Assembly (NCBI GenBank): GCA_021828425.1
Contig: JAKARN010000056.1
Span: 1-8,063 of the forward strand
DNA length: 8,063 nucleotides
Direction: 5' to 3'
DNA from: Pseudomonadota bacterium
GTDB lineage: Bacteria; Pseudomonadota; Gammaproteobacteria; JAKAQQ01
This document shows positions 6,573 through 8,063 of the stretch, piece by piece. Numbering within the stretch: the first letter of the stretch is position 1; each line of letters starts with the position of its first letter. The notes beneath the pieces are model-generated. The model worked only from the letters and a program-made list of their open reading frames with translations. It did no database searches and had not been told where the DNA came from. Made by a program: the position numbers and the translations under genes.

Positions 6573-7316
6573 ATGCCTCATACGTGGATTGTCGGCGCGA
6601 GCAGCGGGATCGGATCAGCCCTTGCCCTCAATCTGGTCCGCGCGGGCCATACGGTCGCGGCAAGTGCCCGGAGTGTGGAGAGGCTGGAGACCCTGGCCCG
6701 GGAATCTCCGGTGCCCGGTGCGATTTTCCCGGTTCCCATCGACGTTCGCGACCGTGCCTCCGTCGAGGCCGCCGCCGCCACGGTTTTTGCCCGTCTGTCC
6801 AAGCTCGACTACTGTTTTCTCAATGCCGGCAAGTACGAACTCTCCCGGGGTCTCATCGATCCCGGTGCCTACGAAGAGGTGACCCGGGTCAACTACCTGG
6901 GGGTGGTCGAGTGCCTGGCTGCGGTCCTCCCGCCCATGGTTCAGGCGGGTTCGGGACAGGTACTCATTACGGCCTCGATTGCGGGGTACCGGGGACTTCC
7001 CAAGGCTGGTGCCTACGGTCCCACCAAGGCCGCGCTCATCAGTCTCGCCGAAACCCTGGCCGTGGAGCTCAAGCCGACTGGTGTACGCATCCGGGTCATC
7101 AATCCGGGTTTCGTACGTACTCCCCTCACGGCAAAAAACCGCTTTCCCATGCCCTTCCTCATGGAAGCGGACGAGGCAGCGCGCCGGATCGTCCGTGCCC
7201 TGCCTCGTCGGAGTTTTGAGATCGCCTTCCCGTGGCCGATGGTCATGGGCCTGAAATTGCTCAGGATCTTGCCCAACCGGGCCTATCTGTCATTGATGGG
7301 CAAGCGCATCCGGTGA
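6573..7316 (+). CDS. Short-chain dehydrogenase/reductase (classical SDR)
   Basis: NAD(P)-dependent oxidoreductase, cytosolic, 247 aa, the usual length for classical SDRs. Cofactor motif GASSGIG at 8-14 after beta-1 (TWIVGASSGIG); Ser/Arg in the segment ASARS after beta-2 is compatible with NADP(H) preference. NAG at 84-86; catalytic tetrad Asn107 (VNYLG), Ser135 (ITASIAGY), Tyr148 and Lys152 (YGPTK); PG motif in INPGFVRTPLT. The C-terminus (IAFPWPMVMGLKLLRILP) resembles SDRs sometimes found in lipid-modification clusters, but the substrate cannot be read from sequence. The ATG at 6573 was chosen because the fold begins at once; an upstream in-frame TTG (6498) would add 25 residues unlike the family. 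No strong ribosome-binding site precedes it. It lies 126 bp after kdpE and 106 bp before the diiron gene. Confidence 0.93.
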   Translation: MPHTWIVGASSGIGSALALNLVRAGHTVAASARSVERLETLARESPVPGAIFPVPIDVRDRASVEAAAATVFARLSKLDYCFLNAGKYELSRGLIDPGAYEEVTRVNYLGVVECLAAVLPPMVQAGSGQVLITASIAGYRGLPKAGAYGPTKAALISLAETLAVELKPTGVRIRVINPGFVRTPLTAKNRFPMPFLMEADEAARRIVRALPRRSFEIAFPWPMVMGLKLLRILPNRAYLSLMGKRIR

Positions 7317-7377
7317 GCTTCCGCCTGGCCGTGCATCCACAAACGGTCCTTGCGCGTAACCCACATGAGATCCGTGC

Positions 7378-7390
7378 GGGACAGGGTCCC
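7378..7390 (+). repeat. Small inverted repeat between the SDR and diiron genes
   Basis: GGGAC and GTCCC form a perfect 5-bp stem with a 3-nt AGG loop in the 106-bp gap. There is no following T-run (CCGGGTCTTT), so it is not a standard rho-independent terminator. It could be a weak stem or chance. The remainder of the gap (7317-7422) shows no recognisable promoter. Confidence 0.2.
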
Positions 7391-7422
7391 CCGGGTCTTT
7401 GAACACGGATCGGGAAACAAAC

Positions 7423-8063
7423 ATGCTTTATCCGGAGCTTTTCCGCCAGCTTGAACAGGCCCGATGGAACCTGGAACGGGACGTACCCTGGGATCGCTTC
7501 GATGCCGGCCGGCTCACCGAAGAACAGGCACGGACCATCAAGATGAACGGCATCACCGAGTGGTCGGCCCTGCCGGCCACGGAGATGTTCCTGCGCGACA
7601 ATGCGGGTGACTCCGATTTTTCCGCCTTCATGTCCATCTGGTTTTATGAAGAGCAAAAGCACGCGCTGGTGCTCATGGAGTACCTGCGCCGCTTCTGGCC
7701 GGATCTTGTGCCCAGCGAGGAAGAACTCCATGCTGTCCGCTTCCGGTTTGATCCGGCCCCCCCCTGCGAAACGCTCATGCTGCATTTCTGCGGTGAGATC
7801 CGGCTGACGGCCTGGTACCGCTGTGCCGCGGCGTGGCAGACCGAGCCGGTCATCCAGGCCATCTACGAGCTTCTGGCCGGGGATGAGGCGCGTCACGCGT
7901 CCTGTTACATGCGCTACATGAGACGGGCAATCGAGCGGGAGGGGGACTCCTCACGGCTGGCCTTTGCCCGGATCGGGGTGCTCATGACGAGCCGCAAGAC
8001 GGGCCGTGCAATGCATCCAACCAACCTGCATGTCAGTCAGGAGCACTATCCCGAGGAAGATCG
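7423..8063 (+). CDS. Diiron acyl-ACP desaturase-like / ferritin-like protein (3' end beyond window)
   Basis: 213 codons are visible from the ATG at 7423; the gene runs off the right edge. It carries a complete carboxylate-bridged diiron ligand set in helical-bundle order: Glu46 (ITEWSALP), Glu77 and His80 (YEEQKHALVL), Glu125 (CGEIRLTAWY), Glu155 and His158 (DEARHASCY). The set and the local context, notably ITE-x-x-ALP, EExxH and DExRH, match plant stearoyl-ACP desaturase ligands E105, E143/H146, E196 and E229/H232, with shorter spacing between helices. Ferritins and bacterioferritins do not show the ITE-x-x-ALP context, so the desaturase-like branch is preferred. Whether it desaturates an acyl chain, acts as an oxidase or does something else is not known. 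GGGAA at 7412-7416, 6 nt before the ATG, is a modest ribosome-binding site. A role with the upstream SDR in lipid chemistry is inference. Confidence 0.82.
   Translation, partial: MLYPELFRQLEQARWNLERDVPWDRFDAGRLTEEQARTIKMNGITEWSALPATEMFLRDNAGDSDFSAFMSIWFYEEQKHALVLMEYLRRFWPDLVPSEEELHAVRFRFDPAPPCETLMLHFCGEIRLTAWYRCAAAWQTEPVIQAIYELLAGDEARHASCYMRYMRRAIEREGDSSRLAFARIGVLMTSRKTGRAMHPTNLHVSQEHYPEED

Noticed and set aside
1..8063. CRISPR arrays, insertion sequences, tRNA or rRNA genes, riboswitches
   Set aside because: No regularly spaced repeats, transposase motifs or recognisable RNA folds were found. Coding sequence with clear families covers almost the entire window.

Overview
The window looks like high-GC chromosomal DNA from a Gram-negative proteobacterium, probably gammaproteobacterial or Acidithiobacillia-like. 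That placement is inference from a periplasmic-adaptor ABC exporter and a KdpD of E. coli-type architecture; no rRNA or other phylogenetic marker is present. Coding density is high. I see no insertion sequence, CRISPR array, tRNA or rRNA.

Layout. Minus strand, right to left from position 2719: a membrane-fusion (periplasmic adaptor) protein, an ABC ATPase and an FtsX/MacB-type permease that runs off the left edge. The three form one compact operon (11-bp gap, then a 4-bp ATGA overlap) and should make a tripartite ABC exporter. A 288-bp divergent intergenic region (2720-3007) holds a consensus TATAAT box facing the exporter operon. On the other side it holds a short leader reading frame and a GC-rich hairpin directly in front of kdpD. 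Plus strand: kdpD (sensor kinase, 916 aa) and kdpE (response regulator, 239 aa) overlap by 32 bp. They are followed by a short-chain dehydrogenase/reductase and by a diiron protein of the acyl-ACP desaturase/ferritin-like superfamily, cut by the right edge.

How they fit together. KdpD/KdpE is a complete, apparently functional two-component pair with all catalytic residues visible, but no kdpFABC potassium-pump gene lies on either side. The pair therefore acts on a pump encoded elsewhere or on other genes, and the divergent exporter is the nearest candidate. The SDR and the desaturase-like protein may form a small redox/lipid-modification unit, but they are 106 bp apart and co-transcription is not shown.

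Most of the window is ordinary, recognisable biology. The best candidate for something undescribed is the kdpD leader: a strong ribosome-binding site, an ATG and 13 codons ending in an ATGA overlap with the kdpD start, with a 6-bp hairpin that would hide the kdpD ribosome-binding region unless the leader is translated.
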